NCBI RefSeq assembly: GCF_037975235.1
Contig: NZ_CP150241.1
Location: forward strand, 3,038,001-3,102,000
Length of the DNA stretch: 64,000 bases
Source of the DNA: Paenibacillus sp. FSL R5-0341
GTDB lineage: Bacteria; Bacillota; Bacilli; Paenibacillales; Paenibacillaceae
Reading direction: 5' to 3'
The stretch's first letter is position 1. Each line of letters opens with the position of its first letter. Position numbers and translations under genes: made by a program. The notes beneath the pieces are model-generated. The model searched no databases, was not told the DNA's origin, and saw nothing but the letters and a program-made list of their open reading frames with translations. This document shows, piece by piece, positions 43,757 through 52,163 of this stretch.

Positions 43757-44581
43757 ATGATGGCAGATATGATACAGATTGCAAGACGAGAAGTGAAGAT
43801 GGGATTTCGCAATCCCTGGGCGTATTCGTTTCTGATCCTTTTTTGCACATTTAGCCTAAGTTTGTTACTCCTGAATTCGCAGAATCTGGTTCAAGGATAT
43901 TCGGGCACAACAGGTTCGATGTTGAATCTTATTCTCTACCTTTTGCCATTAATGACGCTGTTCCTCGGTTCCTTCTCATTAACATCCGAAAAGGAAGACG
44001 GTAGCTGGCAACTTCTGTCCACGTATCCCATCGGCACGATGTCTTTTATTGTTGGGAAGTATCTTGGGCTGTCGATTGTCTTGATCACCATTGTTGCGTT
44101 TGGATACGGCCTGATGGGGGGCATTAGCGGGTTGATCGGGAATCCACTGGATGTCATGACATATCTTCTCTTTCTGGCATTTTCCTGTGGACTGGTGTTG
44201 TTATTCCTGACGCTGGCGCTATTTATCGGTTCGTTGTCGCGCAATCGGTGGCAGGCGTTAACCATATCCGTGACCGTATGGTTCTTCGCTGTTATTGGAT
44301 GGCCGACGTTATTGCTCTCTGTGCTGGGATTGATGCCTTATCTGTGGGTCAAACCGCTGTTGATTATACTAACTCTCATCAATCCGGCTGAGCTGGTGCG
44401 ATTGTTTGTCGTAATCAAACTGGGAGGCGGCTCCATTCTGGGACCGGAATATTATCAATGGGTGGAATGGGTGCAGCAACCAAGTGGCAATTGGATTTTC
44501 ATCGGGATATGCCTGTTCTGGATTGCCTGCTCTGTCCTGGCTGTATACGCGATCTGGGAGAGGGGGCGTTCTCATGGATAA
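43757..44581 (+). CDS. nosY: NosY-like ABC transporter permease
   Basis: A 274-residue membrane protein with six predicted helices, beginning MMADMIQIARREVKMGFRNPW, the usual soluble N-terminal segment of NosY/ABC-2 permeases. SLTSEKEDGSWQLLSTYPI and IVGKYLGLSIVL are typical. It partners the NosF ATPase encoded next, whose start lies 8 bases inside this gene. In denitrifiers NosFDY energises maturation of the NosZ copper centres. The ribosome site (GGTGATC) is weak, so translation may depend on coupling. Confidence 0.88.
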   Translation: MMADMIQIARREVKMGFRNPWAYSFLILFCTFSLSLLLLNSQNLVQGYSGTTGSMLNLILYLLPLMTLFLGSFSLTSEKEDGSWQLLSTYPIGTMSFIVGKYLGLSIVLITIVAFGYGLMGGISGLIGNPLDVMTYLLFLAFSCGLVLLFLTLALFIGSLSRNRWQALTISVTVWFFAVIGWPTLLLSVLGLMPYLWVKPLLIILTLINPAELVRLFVVIKLGGGSILGPEYYQWVEWVQQPSGNWIFIGICLFWIACSVLAVYAIWERGRSHG

Positions 44582-45287
44582 AGCGGGACTCGAAGTGAGA
44601 GGATTGTGCAAATCCATTAAAAAGCAACCAATTGTTGAGGATATCTCCTTTCGCATTACTTCAGGCCAAGTGCTTGCCCTCTGTGGAGGGAATGGCGCAG
44701 GGAAAAGCACGGTGCTGCGTATGATCGCAGGAATTCTTCGGCCTACCTCCGGTGAGGTTGCGGTGAACAATGTGCGATGGTTGAAGGAGCGCAAGCGTTA
44801 TTCGCAGCAGATTGGATATATGCCGGATGATTATCAATTTAATCAGGGACTGAGTGCGGAGGAAATGCTTCTGTTCTGGGCTTCTCTGAGGAAAGTCCCC
44901 AAGGAGAGAGTACAGGAAGTATTGACCATGGTAGGCTTGGAGGATCAAAAGAAAAACCGGGTAACGACCTTCTCCAAAGGTATGCGCCAACGTGTGTTAT
45001 TCGCCCAGGCTGTACTGTCGAAACCTCCACTGCTCATCATGGATGAGCCAACAAATGGATTGGACCCATTCTGGATGCAGGAATTAGCTCAGCTGCTCAA
45101 GGGTATCAAACAAGATGGCCACATGGTCGTGTTCTCGACCCATCAGTTGGAGATTGCAGACGATATTGCGGATCAGGTGATATTCATGAACCATGGACGT
45201 AATGTTGGAGAGGGTTCCTCTCACGACTTTCGTGATCAATTCGGTTCGCTCCATGCAGCATTTCATCAAAGTCTTGGCTTAAAGTGA
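44574..45287 (+). CDS. nosF: NosF-like ABC transporter ATPase
   Basis: A 237-residue ATPase. The ATG lies 6 bases after GGAGAGGGGG and overlaps the nosY end. It has Walker A GGNGAGKST (38-46), signature TFSKGMRQRV, Walker B LLIMDEPTNGLDP and the H-loop in VFSTHQLEIAD. It pairs with NosY to power transfer of a sulfur or copper species across the membrane, handled outside by NosD. All subunits are encoded contiguously, which makes the assignment firm apart from the missing NosZ. Confidence 0.92.
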   Translation: MDKAGLEVRGLCKSIKKQPIVEDISFRITSGQVLALCGGNGAGKSTVLRMIAGILRPTSGEVAVNNVRWLKERKRYSQQIGYMPDDYQFNQGLSAEEMLLFWASLRKVPKERVQEVLTMVGLEDQKKNRVTTFSKGMRQRVLFAQAVLSKPPLLIMDEPTNGLDPFWMQELAQLLKGIKQDGHMVVFSTHQLEIADDIADQVIFMNHGRNVGEGSSHDFRDQFGSLHAAFHQSLGLK

Positions 45288-45298
45288 AGGTGAGTTTA

Positions 45299-45847
45299 TT
45301 GCAGAAGAAGATGAAGAGATTTAATAACAGACATATACTTACAATACTGATTGGCTTGGTTGCGTTGTTCACAGGTGTTTGGGCCGTTTTTGAAAATATG
45401 TCGACACCCGAGTCACGGCGAGGCAACACTATTCAAGCAGGTGCAGTAGCTCCTGAGTTCACAGCGGTTAATTCAGCAGGCGAACAAGTCAGACTGTCCG
45501 ATTATCGAGGTAAAGCCGTCATGATTAACTTTTGGGCTTCATGGTGCACACCCTGTGTAAGGGAGATGCCGCTCGTTCACCAGATTGCTCAGGATTATCA
45601 GAACGACGTGGAAACCCTGTTTGTCAACGTGGGAGAATCGAAGGGCACGATCCGTGAGTTTATGGATAAGCAGGCGTTTGATTTTCCGGTCATTATTGAC
45701 GTGACAGGCAATATATCAGGCATGTATCGGATTACAGGTTTACCGGCAACGATGGTTATTGATAAGGATGGGGAGTTCCGTCATATATTGCTCGGTGAAC
45801 TGACCGAAGATACGCCGTTACAGCAATGGCTGGAAGAGAGTATCTAG
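45299..45847 (+). CDS. Membrane-tethered TlpA/ResA-like thiol-disulfide oxidoreductase
   Basis: A 182-residue protein. The TTG (MQKKMKRFNN) was chosen because AAGGTGA lies 5 bases upstream; a GTG at 45284 overlapping the nosF stop has no ribosome site. An N-terminal membrane anchor (about 13-31) precedes a thioredoxin fold with the active site WCTPC (Cys83, Cys86), the cis-Pro loop TGLPATMVID and the TlpA insert. It faces outward and keeps cysteines of copper or heme-binding partners reduced. As last gene of the nos operon, it probably reduces NosL or the copper-site cysteines of the client enzyme. Confidence 0.9.
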   Translation: MQKKMKRFNNRHILTILIGLVALFTGVWAVFENMSTPESRRGNTIQAGAVAPEFTAVNSAGEQVRLSDYRGKAVMINFWASWCTPCVREMPLVHQIAQDYQNDVETLFVNVGESKGTIREFMDKQAFDFPVIIDVTGNISGMYRITGLPATMVIDKDGEFRHILLGELTEDTPLQQWLEESI

Positions 45848-45951
45848 TCGTAAGCGTTGGATGGTGAGAAAAGGGTAGGAACGCCTGAGATCGACCATGT
45901 TACAAGTGAGATGAATGTACGTTAAAAGTAACCAGATAAAGTAACCACATA

Positions 45952-45996
45952 AAAAGCCGGACACCCCTTAAACCTAGGGGGGGCCGGCTTTTCTTT
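45952..45996. terminator. Bidirectional terminator between the nos operon and metE
   Basis: AAAAGCCGG (45952-45960) pairs with CCGGCTTTT (45984-45992). T runs lie on both outer sides, serving both convergent operons. Confidence 0.85.
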
Positions 45997-46020
45997 GAAG
46001 CTATGCTGCTTCGCAGCCGA

Positions 46021-48315
46021 TTACAATACAGCAGTTGAAGCGTGATTGGCACGGGCGATTCTAGTTGCATCAACCATGTTGCGCAGGGAAGCAACCGTTT
46101 CTTCCTGTCCACGGGTTTTCAATCCGCAGTCTGGGTTAATCCAGAACAGCTTCGGATCAAGAACACGCAGTGCACGTTCAATCATGCTGCTCATTTCATC
46201 CACACTCGGAACTCGTGGGCTATGGATATCATATACGCCAAGACCGATCCCAAGCTCATACGTATTTTCTTCAAAACTATGAATCAGTTCACCGTGACTA
46301 CGGGATGTCTCAATGGAAATGACATCTGCATCCATAGCTTCAATGGAGTCAATCATGTCATGGAATTCGCAATAGCACATATGTGTATGAATTTGAGTCG
46401 TTTCGTGCACTGTGCAAGTAGAGATACGGAACGCTTTAACTGCCCAGGCCAGATAATCGGCTTGTTCATTTTCCTTCAGCGGAAGCCCTTCACGAACAGC
46501 TGGCTCATCCACCTGGATCATGCCAATGCCTGCCTGTTCAAGTGCTTCGACTTCCTGTCTCAACGCATACGCCAATTGATAAGCAATCTGCTCACGAGCA
46601 ATGTCTTCGCGTACGAATGACCAGTTCATGATGGTAATCGGGCCAGTCAGCATGCCTTTGACAGGGCGCTCTGTCTGCGATTGGGCATATTTCGTTTCTT
46701 CCACTGTCATTTCACCAGTAAACGCAACATCACCGAAGATAATAGGTGGCTTCACGCAACGTGAACCGTACGATTGTACCCAGCCAAACTGTGTAAAGGC
46801 AAAACCGGCCAGTTTCTCGCCAAAGAATTCAACCATGTCTGTACGCTCAAACTCACCATGAACCAATACGTCAATTCCGATCTCTTCCTGAAGCTTAATC
46901 CAGATATCAATCTGCTCCCGGATGAAGGCGGCATATTGTTCGTTGTTCAACTCACCCTTGCGCCACAACTGACGTGCTTTTCTGACTTCAGCAGATTGCG
47001 GGAAACTACCAATCGTTGTAGTCGGGAAAAGTGGCAATTGCCATTTGGCCTGTTGGGCTTCATGACGCTCGGCAAAAGGACGGGAGCGCTCTGGCTGTTG
47101 AACACTGATGGAAGCAACGGCTTTCTGTACAGCGGTGCGGTTCCGATCTTCGGATTGTTGAAGCGCCTGAAGAGGAAGCTCTGCTTCGTTAATCTTAGCT
47201 GTAATCTCTGCACTTGGTGAGGATAAGGCTGTAGTCAAAAGAACAATCTCATCCAGCTTTTCATCTGCAAATGCAAGAGCATTTTTCAGTTCAGATGTAA
47301 GTTTTGCCTCACGTTCAGTTGTAACTGGCACATGCAGCAGGCTGCAGGACGATTGCACGATGATACGTTCAGGCGTCACGAACTCAGTCAATTCATTCAG
47401 CAAATTCAGTTTTGTTTGAAGGGAAGCTTTCCAGATCCCACGTCCATCAATAATACCTGCTCCGAGCACTTTGTCTGCCGGGAAACCGGATGTCCGAATA
47501 GATTGTGTGTTACCAGAGAGTCCATGCACAAAATCAAGTCCTACACCTTGAACTGGCAATGCCACGATGTCGCTGTAGTTTTCGACAGATTCAAAGTACG
47601 TTTGCAGCATGATATTCAGGCCTGGAACGGCTGCTGCAAATGTCTCATATATTTTATTCAGACGCTGTACGTCTTCATTGCTTAATTTGGTTACCAGAAT
47701 AGGCTCGTCGATCTGCACCCACTGAACGCCTTCGTTCGCAAGTTCCTGAAGCAATTGAGTGTAGAGTGGAAGCAAGCGGTCCAACCAAGCGTCCGTCTCG
47801 GATTTATCATAGCCTTTGGAGAGCTTCAGGAAGGTTAGCGGTCCAACAATAACCGGTTTCCCTTCAATACCAAGTTTTTCTTTTGCTTCACGATAAGCGA
47901 GAAGTGGTTTGTTCTCCGTCAGAGTTGGGGAAGCCCCGTCCAGCTCGGGTACAATGTAGTGATAGTTGGTGTTGAACCATTTCGTCATTTCGCTTGCTGC
48001 GGCATCTTTCGTTCCCCGGGCAATACCATAATATACGGACAACGGAACGGAACCACCATCATAAGCAAATCGTTTAGGAATAATGCCGAACATCACGGCC
48101 GTATCCAGGATATGATCATAATAGCTGAAATCATTCACCGGAATGATGTCGATGCCTTTCGCTTGTTGCTTGCGCAAATGATCGATGCGAATCTCTTGCA
48201 AACGTGTGTGAAATTCTGTTTCCTCCAGCTTACCTGCCCAGAACGCTTCCAACGCTTTCTTCCATTCCCGATCAGCACCAATACGCGGATATCCCAATAC
48301 ACTACTTTTCGTCAT
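46021..48315 (-). CDS. metE: Cobalamin-independent methionine synthase
   Basis: A 764-residue MetE, the full length of the family. It transfers a methyl group from methyl-tetrahydropteroyl-triglutamate to homocysteine in the last step of methionine synthesis. The N-terminal barrel begins with [19 protein letters not shown]. The C-terminal barrel has the zinc-binding His/Cys in [10 protein letters not shown], the Glu in [11 protein letters not shown] and the final Cys in [25 protein letters not shown] places a ribosome site before the ATG. It is transcribed alone, convergent with the nos operon and divergent from an unknown gene. A LysR-type palindrome lies upstream. Confidence 0.96.
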   Translation of the reverse strand: MTKSSVLGYPRIGADREWKKALEAFWAGKLEETEFHTRLQEIRIDHLRKQQAKGIDIIPVNDFSYYDHILDTAVMFGIIPKRFAYDGGSVPLSVYYGIARGTKDAAASEMTKWFNTNYHYIVPELDGASPTLTENKPLLAYREAKEKLGIEGKPVIVGPLTFLKLSKGYDKSETDAWLDRLLPLYTQLLQELANEGVQWVQIDEPILVTKLSNEDVQRLNKIYETFAAAVPGLNIMLQTYFESVENYSDIVALPVQGVGLDFVHGLSGNTQSIRTSGFPADKVLGAGIIDGRGIWKASLQTKLNLLNELTEFVTPERIIVQSSCSLLHVPVTTEREAKLTSELKNALAFADEKLDEIVLLTTALSSPSAEITAKINEAELPLQALQQSEDRNRTAVQKAVASISVQQPERSRPFAERHEAQQAKWQLPLFPTTTIGSFPQSAEVRKARQLWRKGELNNEQYAAFIREQIDIWIKLQEEIGIDVLVHGEFERTDMVEFFGEKLAGFAFTQFGWVQSYGSRCVKPPIIFGDVAFTGEMTVEETKYAQSQTERPVKGMLTGPITIMNWSFVREDIAREQIAYQLAYALRQEVEALEQAGIGMIQVDEPAVREGLPLKENEQADYLAWAVKAFRISTCTVHETTQIHTHMCYCEFHDMIDSIEAMDADVISIETSRSHGELIHSFEENTYELGIGLGVYDIHSPRVPSVDEMSSMIERALRVLDPKLFWINPDCGLKTRGQEETVASLRNMVDATRIARANHASTAVL

Positions 48316-48388
48316 CGCTTAAAACCCCTCTGCTTTTATGTTACACAAAATTTATCACAGATCCGGAGTTATAAAGTAATTCCATTAA

Positions 48389-48417
48389 ATTATACCTAGT
48401 TATAGCCTTAGGCTATA
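48389..48417 (-). promoter_or_regulatory. metE promoter with LysR-type (MtaR/MetR-like) palindrome
   Basis: TATAGCCTTAGGCTATA (48401-48417) is a perfect 17-base palindrome of the T-N11-A type bound by LysR activators of methionine genes. On the minus strand TATAAT (48389-48394) follows it, and the palindrome takes the place of a -35 box, as in activator-dependent promoters. Confidence 0.6.
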
Positions 48418-48507
48418 TAGAAGAGATCATTACGTTTGAAATAGACCCCACTAATGTTACAATGGTGAACTACGTTCATACGAATGATTGAAAGGAAGGC
48501 GGTACGC

Positions 48508-49131
48508 ATGAATCTGTATCATATTCAGTCCAACGTGCACGGAATCAACAGAGTAGCATCATTTCTGGAGGATAATTACATTGGAATCGCTTGGTCAGGT
48601 ACAGGGGATCTGGGGCACACGCCCCCTGAGCTATGGAAGGAACAGCTGGTTCAGAACGATAGCTTGGATGAGTCGGAATTGGCGAGCACACTTGCGACAC
48701 TACATATGTTTGTTAATCTCATGCAGGATGGAGATTATGTATTAATTAGCGATGATGAATGGACGTATGTTGGGGATATCGGGGATTATTATTACGACGA
48801 TTCCGCTGGTTCTGAAGAGGACTTGATCTGTCACCGTCGCGGAGTTACATGGTTGGGGCGTATTCCTCTCCCTGAGCTGAATGACAAAGTGCAGGCACTG
48901 CAAAATGACTCATCCATCCTTGCGAAGTTTGAGTATCCCATATCACAAGCACAGCTGGATCGCGGACTTGCAGTCAGCATAACGGCTGAAGCAACCAACC
49001 CACCCTCAACGAGGGTAGATGAAGCCACGATTCAAACAGCTCTCCATGTACTGAGAGAAGCGTTGCACAGTGAAGAAGAAGAGCTGAGAATTCGTGCGGC
49101 TACAGCCATTTTACAGTTCGCAAAACATTAA
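48508..49131 (+). CDS. Unknown protein resembling PUA-like reader domains of restriction systems
   Basis: A 207-residue cytoplasmic protein with the ATG 8 bases after AAAGGAAGG. The N-terminal 135 residues contain NYIGIAWSGTGDLG, then MQDGDYVLISDDEWTYVGDIGDYYYDD and CHRRGVTWLGRIPL. This pattern (a GIGW-like start, a gatekeeping basic strand and HRRxVxWL) resembles the small beta-barrel domains at the N-terminus of some Mrr-like nucleases and modified-base readers. No nuclease motif follows; the C-terminal 70 residues are helical and acidic. It stands alone between metE and a metallo-hydrolase. Recognition is by motif memory only, so the family is tentative. Confidence 0.5.
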   Translation: MNLYHIQSNVHGINRVASFLEDNYIGIAWSGTGDLGHTPPELWKEQLVQNDSLDESELASTLATLHMFVNLMQDGDYVLISDDEWTYVGDIGDYYYDDSAGSEEDLICHRRGVTWLGRIPLPELNDKVQALQNDSSILAKFEYPISQAQLDRGLAVSITAEATNPPSTRVDEATIQTALHVLREALHSEEEELRIRAATAILQFAKH

Positions 49132-49216
49132 AACCATGCACAAGGATAGAGAATTGTAGTGGCTAACAGCGATCGGAAGGTTGTTCTGTCGTCGGAGTGT
49201 CCAGAGTAAATATTCG

Positions 49217-49882
49217 TTAGTTCATTTTATATAGCCCTGAGATCTGTTCATTCACATTCACATGGCTTCGTCCACCGTGGTAACAAATCACAGATGAAGT
49301 GTCGAATTCCATATATTTTTTCAAGGAGCCACGAGCCGTCTCGATATCGAGTGTGGTAGGGCCATGAACGCCGCCAAGTATGCCGTCGACACTGTACATT
49401 GAATCTCCAGCGATGAGCGTCTTGCTAGCCATCAAATAAAGACTGATATGTCCTGGCGTATGACCAGGTGTATGAATAACGCGAATGCCGCCGCAAAACG
49501 GCAGTTCCTGACCATCGATTACCGTTTCATCAACTTTGCCCTTTGGAGGGTACTCAAGGTGAGCGTCTTTGAGAAGAGGGAGCTGCCCCTCAATATACGG
49601 CTTATCCAGTTCATGTGCATATACCCTGACATGATCACCACACGCCTGCAAAATCTCGGGAAGACAGCCTATATGGTCCACATCCTGATGCGTCAAAATC
49701 ACTGCCTTAAGTTGGATGATCGGCACGCCTACCTTTTCGAGTTCGGTACATAAATCGTCATATTGACCTGGGAAACCGGCATCGATTAACACAGCCATTT
49801 CTTCATCCCATATTAGAACAGGGTGAATTATATTCCCATCAAAATTAAGTTGAAGCATTTCTATGCTTTTTGAAATTTTCAT
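49217..49882 (-). CDS. MBL-fold metallo-hydrolase, YflN-like
   Basis: A 221-residue protein. The ATG (MKISKSIEMLQL) follows GGAGG by 9 bases. The metal motif reads THQDVDHIG, so the second His of H-x-H-x-D-H is Asp, as in some B. subtilis YflN-type relatives. The other ligands are His in IHTPGHTPGHIS, Asp in LIAGDSMY and His in VICYHGG. Such proteins hydrolyse thioesters, lactones or phosphodiesters. The substrate is unknown. It is monocistronic. Confidence 0.85.
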   Translation of the reverse strand: MKISKSIEMLQLNFDGNIIHPVLIWDEEMAVLIDAGFPGQYDDLCTELEKVGVPIIQLKAVILTHQDVDHIGCLPEILQACGDHVRVYAHELDKPYIEGQLPLLKDAHLEYPPKGKVDETVIDGQELPFCGGIRVIHTPGHTPGHISLYLMASKTLIAGDSMYSVDGILGGVHGPTTLDIETARGSLKKYMEFDTSSVICYHGGRSHVNVNEQISGLYKMN

Positions 49883-50088
49883 CGTACCAAACCTCCGAGA
49901 GATAAAATTCATATACATCGTTGCTCATTACATTTCTTATGTAAACGAATAGAGACGGCGATAAGATACGCTCGGGTACTTATAGAAATATTCAATGAAT
50001 GAGGGAATTGACGCTTGATGTTGGGAATGATAATTTATATATATTAATAAAACCAATAAGTCCAATAAGATAAAGGGGGGTATGTGGG

Positions 50089-50559
50089 ATGACACATATC
50101 GTGCATGCAGCGGCTGAAGATATTCGAAGCGAGGATTCACTGCAATTGATCAAGGAGTTGAGCGAAGAACTCGGTTTGTTATATGGCGGTGATGGAACAG
50201 CGGGATTTCAACTATCAGACGTTGAAGTGCCACGGGCGGCCTTTATCGTTGCCAGAATCGACGGGTATCCGGTTGGTTGCGGAGCACTTAGGCCCCTTGA
50301 TGAAACATCCGTTGAGGTTAAACGCATGTATACTCGCAGTGGCTACCGCCGTAAGGGGATTGCGCAGGCTATTTTGGCCGAGGCGGACCGTCTTGCAAGC
50401 GAACTTGGTTACACCAATCTCAAACTGCAAACAGGTCCACTACAGCCAGAAGCAGCAGCGCTGTATGAGCGCGTAGGGTATTATCGAATCCCTATTTTTA
50501 GTGGCGATTGGGACAGAGTGTTGGCCTACCAGAAAGATCTGGTACACGAAAAAGTATAA
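50089..50559 (+). CDS. GNAT-family N-acetyltransferase
   Basis: A 156-residue acetyltransferase with AAGGGGGG upstream of the ATG. The acetyl-CoA loop is RSGYRRKGIAQAILAEADRLA (motif A, R/Q-x-x-G-x-A form). It is preceded by GCGALRPLDETSVEVKRMY and followed by LKLQTGPLQPEAAALYERVGY. It transfers acetyl from acetyl-CoA to an amine of unknown identity. It is monocistronic, with a terminator behind it. Confidence 0.9.
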   Translation: MTHIVHAAAEDIRSEDSLQLIKELSEELGLLYGGDGTAGFQLSDVEVPRAAFIVARIDGYPVGCGALRPLDETSVEVKRMYTRSGYRRKGIAQAILAEADRLASELGYTNLKLQTGPLQPEAAALYERVGYYRIPIFSGDWDRVLAYQKDLVHEKV

Positions 50560-50618
50560 TTCTACGAACGAATCACAGCTTCCATTCACTGAATGGAAAG
50601 AGGAGTATAAGATACAAG

Positions 50619-50645
50619 AAAAGTCGCCTATGGGCGACTTTTTTA
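50619..50645 (+). terminator. Terminator of the GNAT gene
   Basis: AAGTCGCC (50621-50628) pairs with GGCGACTT (50633-50640), followed by TTTT. Confidence 0.85.
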
Positions 50646-50689
50646 CGTTTTAACTTATCCAATTTCTCTATAGGGATAGACCCAAGATT

Positions 50690-51058
50690 TTAATTCTTTG
50701 CGGAATGAATGCTCGAAGGATCTTGATGTTGAACACCCCATTCGCATAGTCCTTCCAAAACGGGCAATAACGTCTCAGCTTTGGCGGTCAGTCGGTACTC
50801 CACTTTAGGAGGGACTTGGGGGTACTCTTTCCGTTCCACCATACCATCTGCTTCCAATTCTTTGAGCTGTGAGCTCAATGTTTTATACGTGATGGCGCCG
50901 ATCTGCCTTTTTAGCTCATTGAAGCGGACTGGTGGGTTTTCTGCCAGCAGGTACATAATCACCATTTTCCATTTGCCACCAATAACGGACAACGTGTATC
51001 CAAAAGGGGTATCTTGAATGTTCTTCACTTTACCGTGGTATTCAGCCATACTCATCAT
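50690..51058 (-). CDS. HxlR-family transcriptional regulator
   Basis: A 122-residue winged-helix regulator. The ATGATG start follows AAGGAT by about 8 bases. The HxlR core reads TLSVIGGKWKMVIMYLL, RFNELKRQIGAITYKTLSSQLKELE and the wing MVERKEYPQVPPKVEYRLT. These proteins often sense electrophiles, quinones or aldehydes. It is divergent from the arginase-like gene, with a TAGTAC / GTACTA dyad between them, so that gene is its probable target. Confidence 0.9.
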   Translation of the reverse strand: MMSMAEYHGKVKNIQDTPFGYTLSVIGGKWKMVIMYLLAENPPVRFNELKRQIGAITYKTLSSQLKELEADGMVERKEYPQVPPKVEYRLTAKAETLLPVLEGLCEWGVQHQDPSSIHSAKN

Positions 51059-51076
51059 TCACACTATCCTTCCGGG

Positions 51077-51103
51077 TAGTACCTATCCTAAAAGACCGTA
51101 CTA
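51077..51103. promoter_or_regulatory. TAGTAC-N15-GTACTA operator dyad
   Basis: TAGTAC (51077-51082) and GTACTA (51098-51103) are inverted, spaced about two helical turns apart, in the interval shared by hxlR and the arginase-like gene. GTAC-centred dyads are usual binding sites for HxlR regulators. Confidence 0.6.
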
Positions 51104-51160
51104 TTTATTTGTTTGGGCTCAGTTTATACTAACCTTACTTTGAAGTAAAGGAGATTTACC

Positions 51161-52018
51161 ATGACTCAAAAAACAATACGTCTGCTTATGCCACAATGGC
51201 AAGGTGGGGATAATCCTAACTACTCTTTTGGAGCGGAGCTGCTTGCATGGCTTGCACCTGACAATGATCAACCTCTTATTCATGTTCCTGTTGAGGCTTA
51301 TGATGGAACATCTCTGGTAAGCGAGAACGGGATAAAAGGCAGAGCACAGCTGCTTCAGCAATTGCAGGCTGCCCAGCATATTATTCAAGCTCACCAGCCC
51401 GATCGCATTGTCATGTTTGGCGGTGACTGCTTGGTTGAACAAGCCCCGTTTGCTTATTTAAATGAACGATATGGCGGAGAACTTGGTTTGATATGGATTG
51501 ATGCACATGGTGATCTGGTTAGATACGAGGGCTATGACAACGGTCATACTTTACCGCTTGGGAACCTTCTTCGGGAAGGCGATCCGGAGTTTGCTAAACA
51601 TGTGAGTGTCCCCCTGAAGCCTGAAAATATCTTCATGGCCGGGTTGACGACCCCCACGGAACAGGAAACCGAAGTGATTCAAAGATTGGGTATCCGAACG
51701 GCTGGAACCGAAGAGTTAACTCATGGCATGGATTCGATTAAGAAGTGGATTAAAGAGACTGGTATCAAACATCTGGCTATTCATCTTGATCTGGATGTGC
51801 TTGATCCGAACATGTTCCGTTCATTGTTATTCGCCAAACCAGGGGAACCTTATTTGTTTTCACCAGCGGGAACCATGCAATTACCTCACTTGCTTCATCT
51901 GATCAAAGAACTGTCTGAAGAAACAGATGTAGTTGGATTAGGGATAACTGAACATCTGCCGTGGGATGCCATTAACTTGAAAAATTTGCTGGGAGAAATA
52001 CCTATCCTGAACCAGTGA
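51161..52018 (+). CDS. Arginase/ureohydrolase-family protein
   Basis: A 285-residue enzyme of the arginase fold with AAAGGAG before the ATG. The metal-binding motifs are WIDAHGD (Asp114, His116, Asp118) and HLDLDVLD (Asp210, Asp212). The first motif, normally GGDH, is GGDC (87-90), so one Mn ligand His is replaced by Cys. It lacks the usual arginine-binding loop of true arginases. It probably hydrolyses a guanidino or amide compound, or has lost metal B-site chemistry. Its location opposite HxlR suggests stress-induced expression. Confidence 0.8.
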   Translation: MTQKTIRLLMPQWQGGDNPNYSFGAELLAWLAPDNDQPLIHVPVEAYDGTSLVSENGIKGRAQLLQQLQAAQHIIQAHQPDRIVMFGGDCLVEQAPFAYLNERYGGELGLIWIDAHGDLVRYEGYDNGHTLPLGNLLREGDPEFAKHVSVPLKPENIFMAGLTTPTEQETEVIQRLGIRTAGTEELTHGMDSIKKWIKETGIKHLAIHLDLDVLDPNMFRSLLFAKPGEPYLFSPAGTMQLPHLLHLIKELSEETDVVGLGITEHLPWDAINLKNLLGEIPILNQ

Positions 52019-52040
52019 TATAAGTTATAAGTCGCCAGAA

Positions 52041-52060
52041 TATATCAGAATACTGATATA
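52041..52060 (+). terminator. Hairpin after the arginase-like gene
   Basis: TATATCAG (52041-52048) pairs with CTGATATA (52053-52060) around AATA. No T run follows. An unpaired AAGTCGCC lies just upstream at 52029-52036, where other genes in the window have a complete AAGTCGCC hairpin. Confidence 0.35.
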
Positions 52061-52163
52061 AGGAGTCAAAATATAGGAAGATTACAGATAGAAATATCAA
52101 TATTATTATATGGGTGGTTCGACGAGAATCAGAAATTAAACAAACTGAGGAGAGTACACCCAG

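Noticed and set aside
48316-48507. Possible T-box or SAM riboswitch in the metE leader
   Set aside because: The interval is short, shared with a divergent gene, and shows neither the T-box core nor the stem order of a SAM riboswitch; a protein-binding palindrome explains it better.
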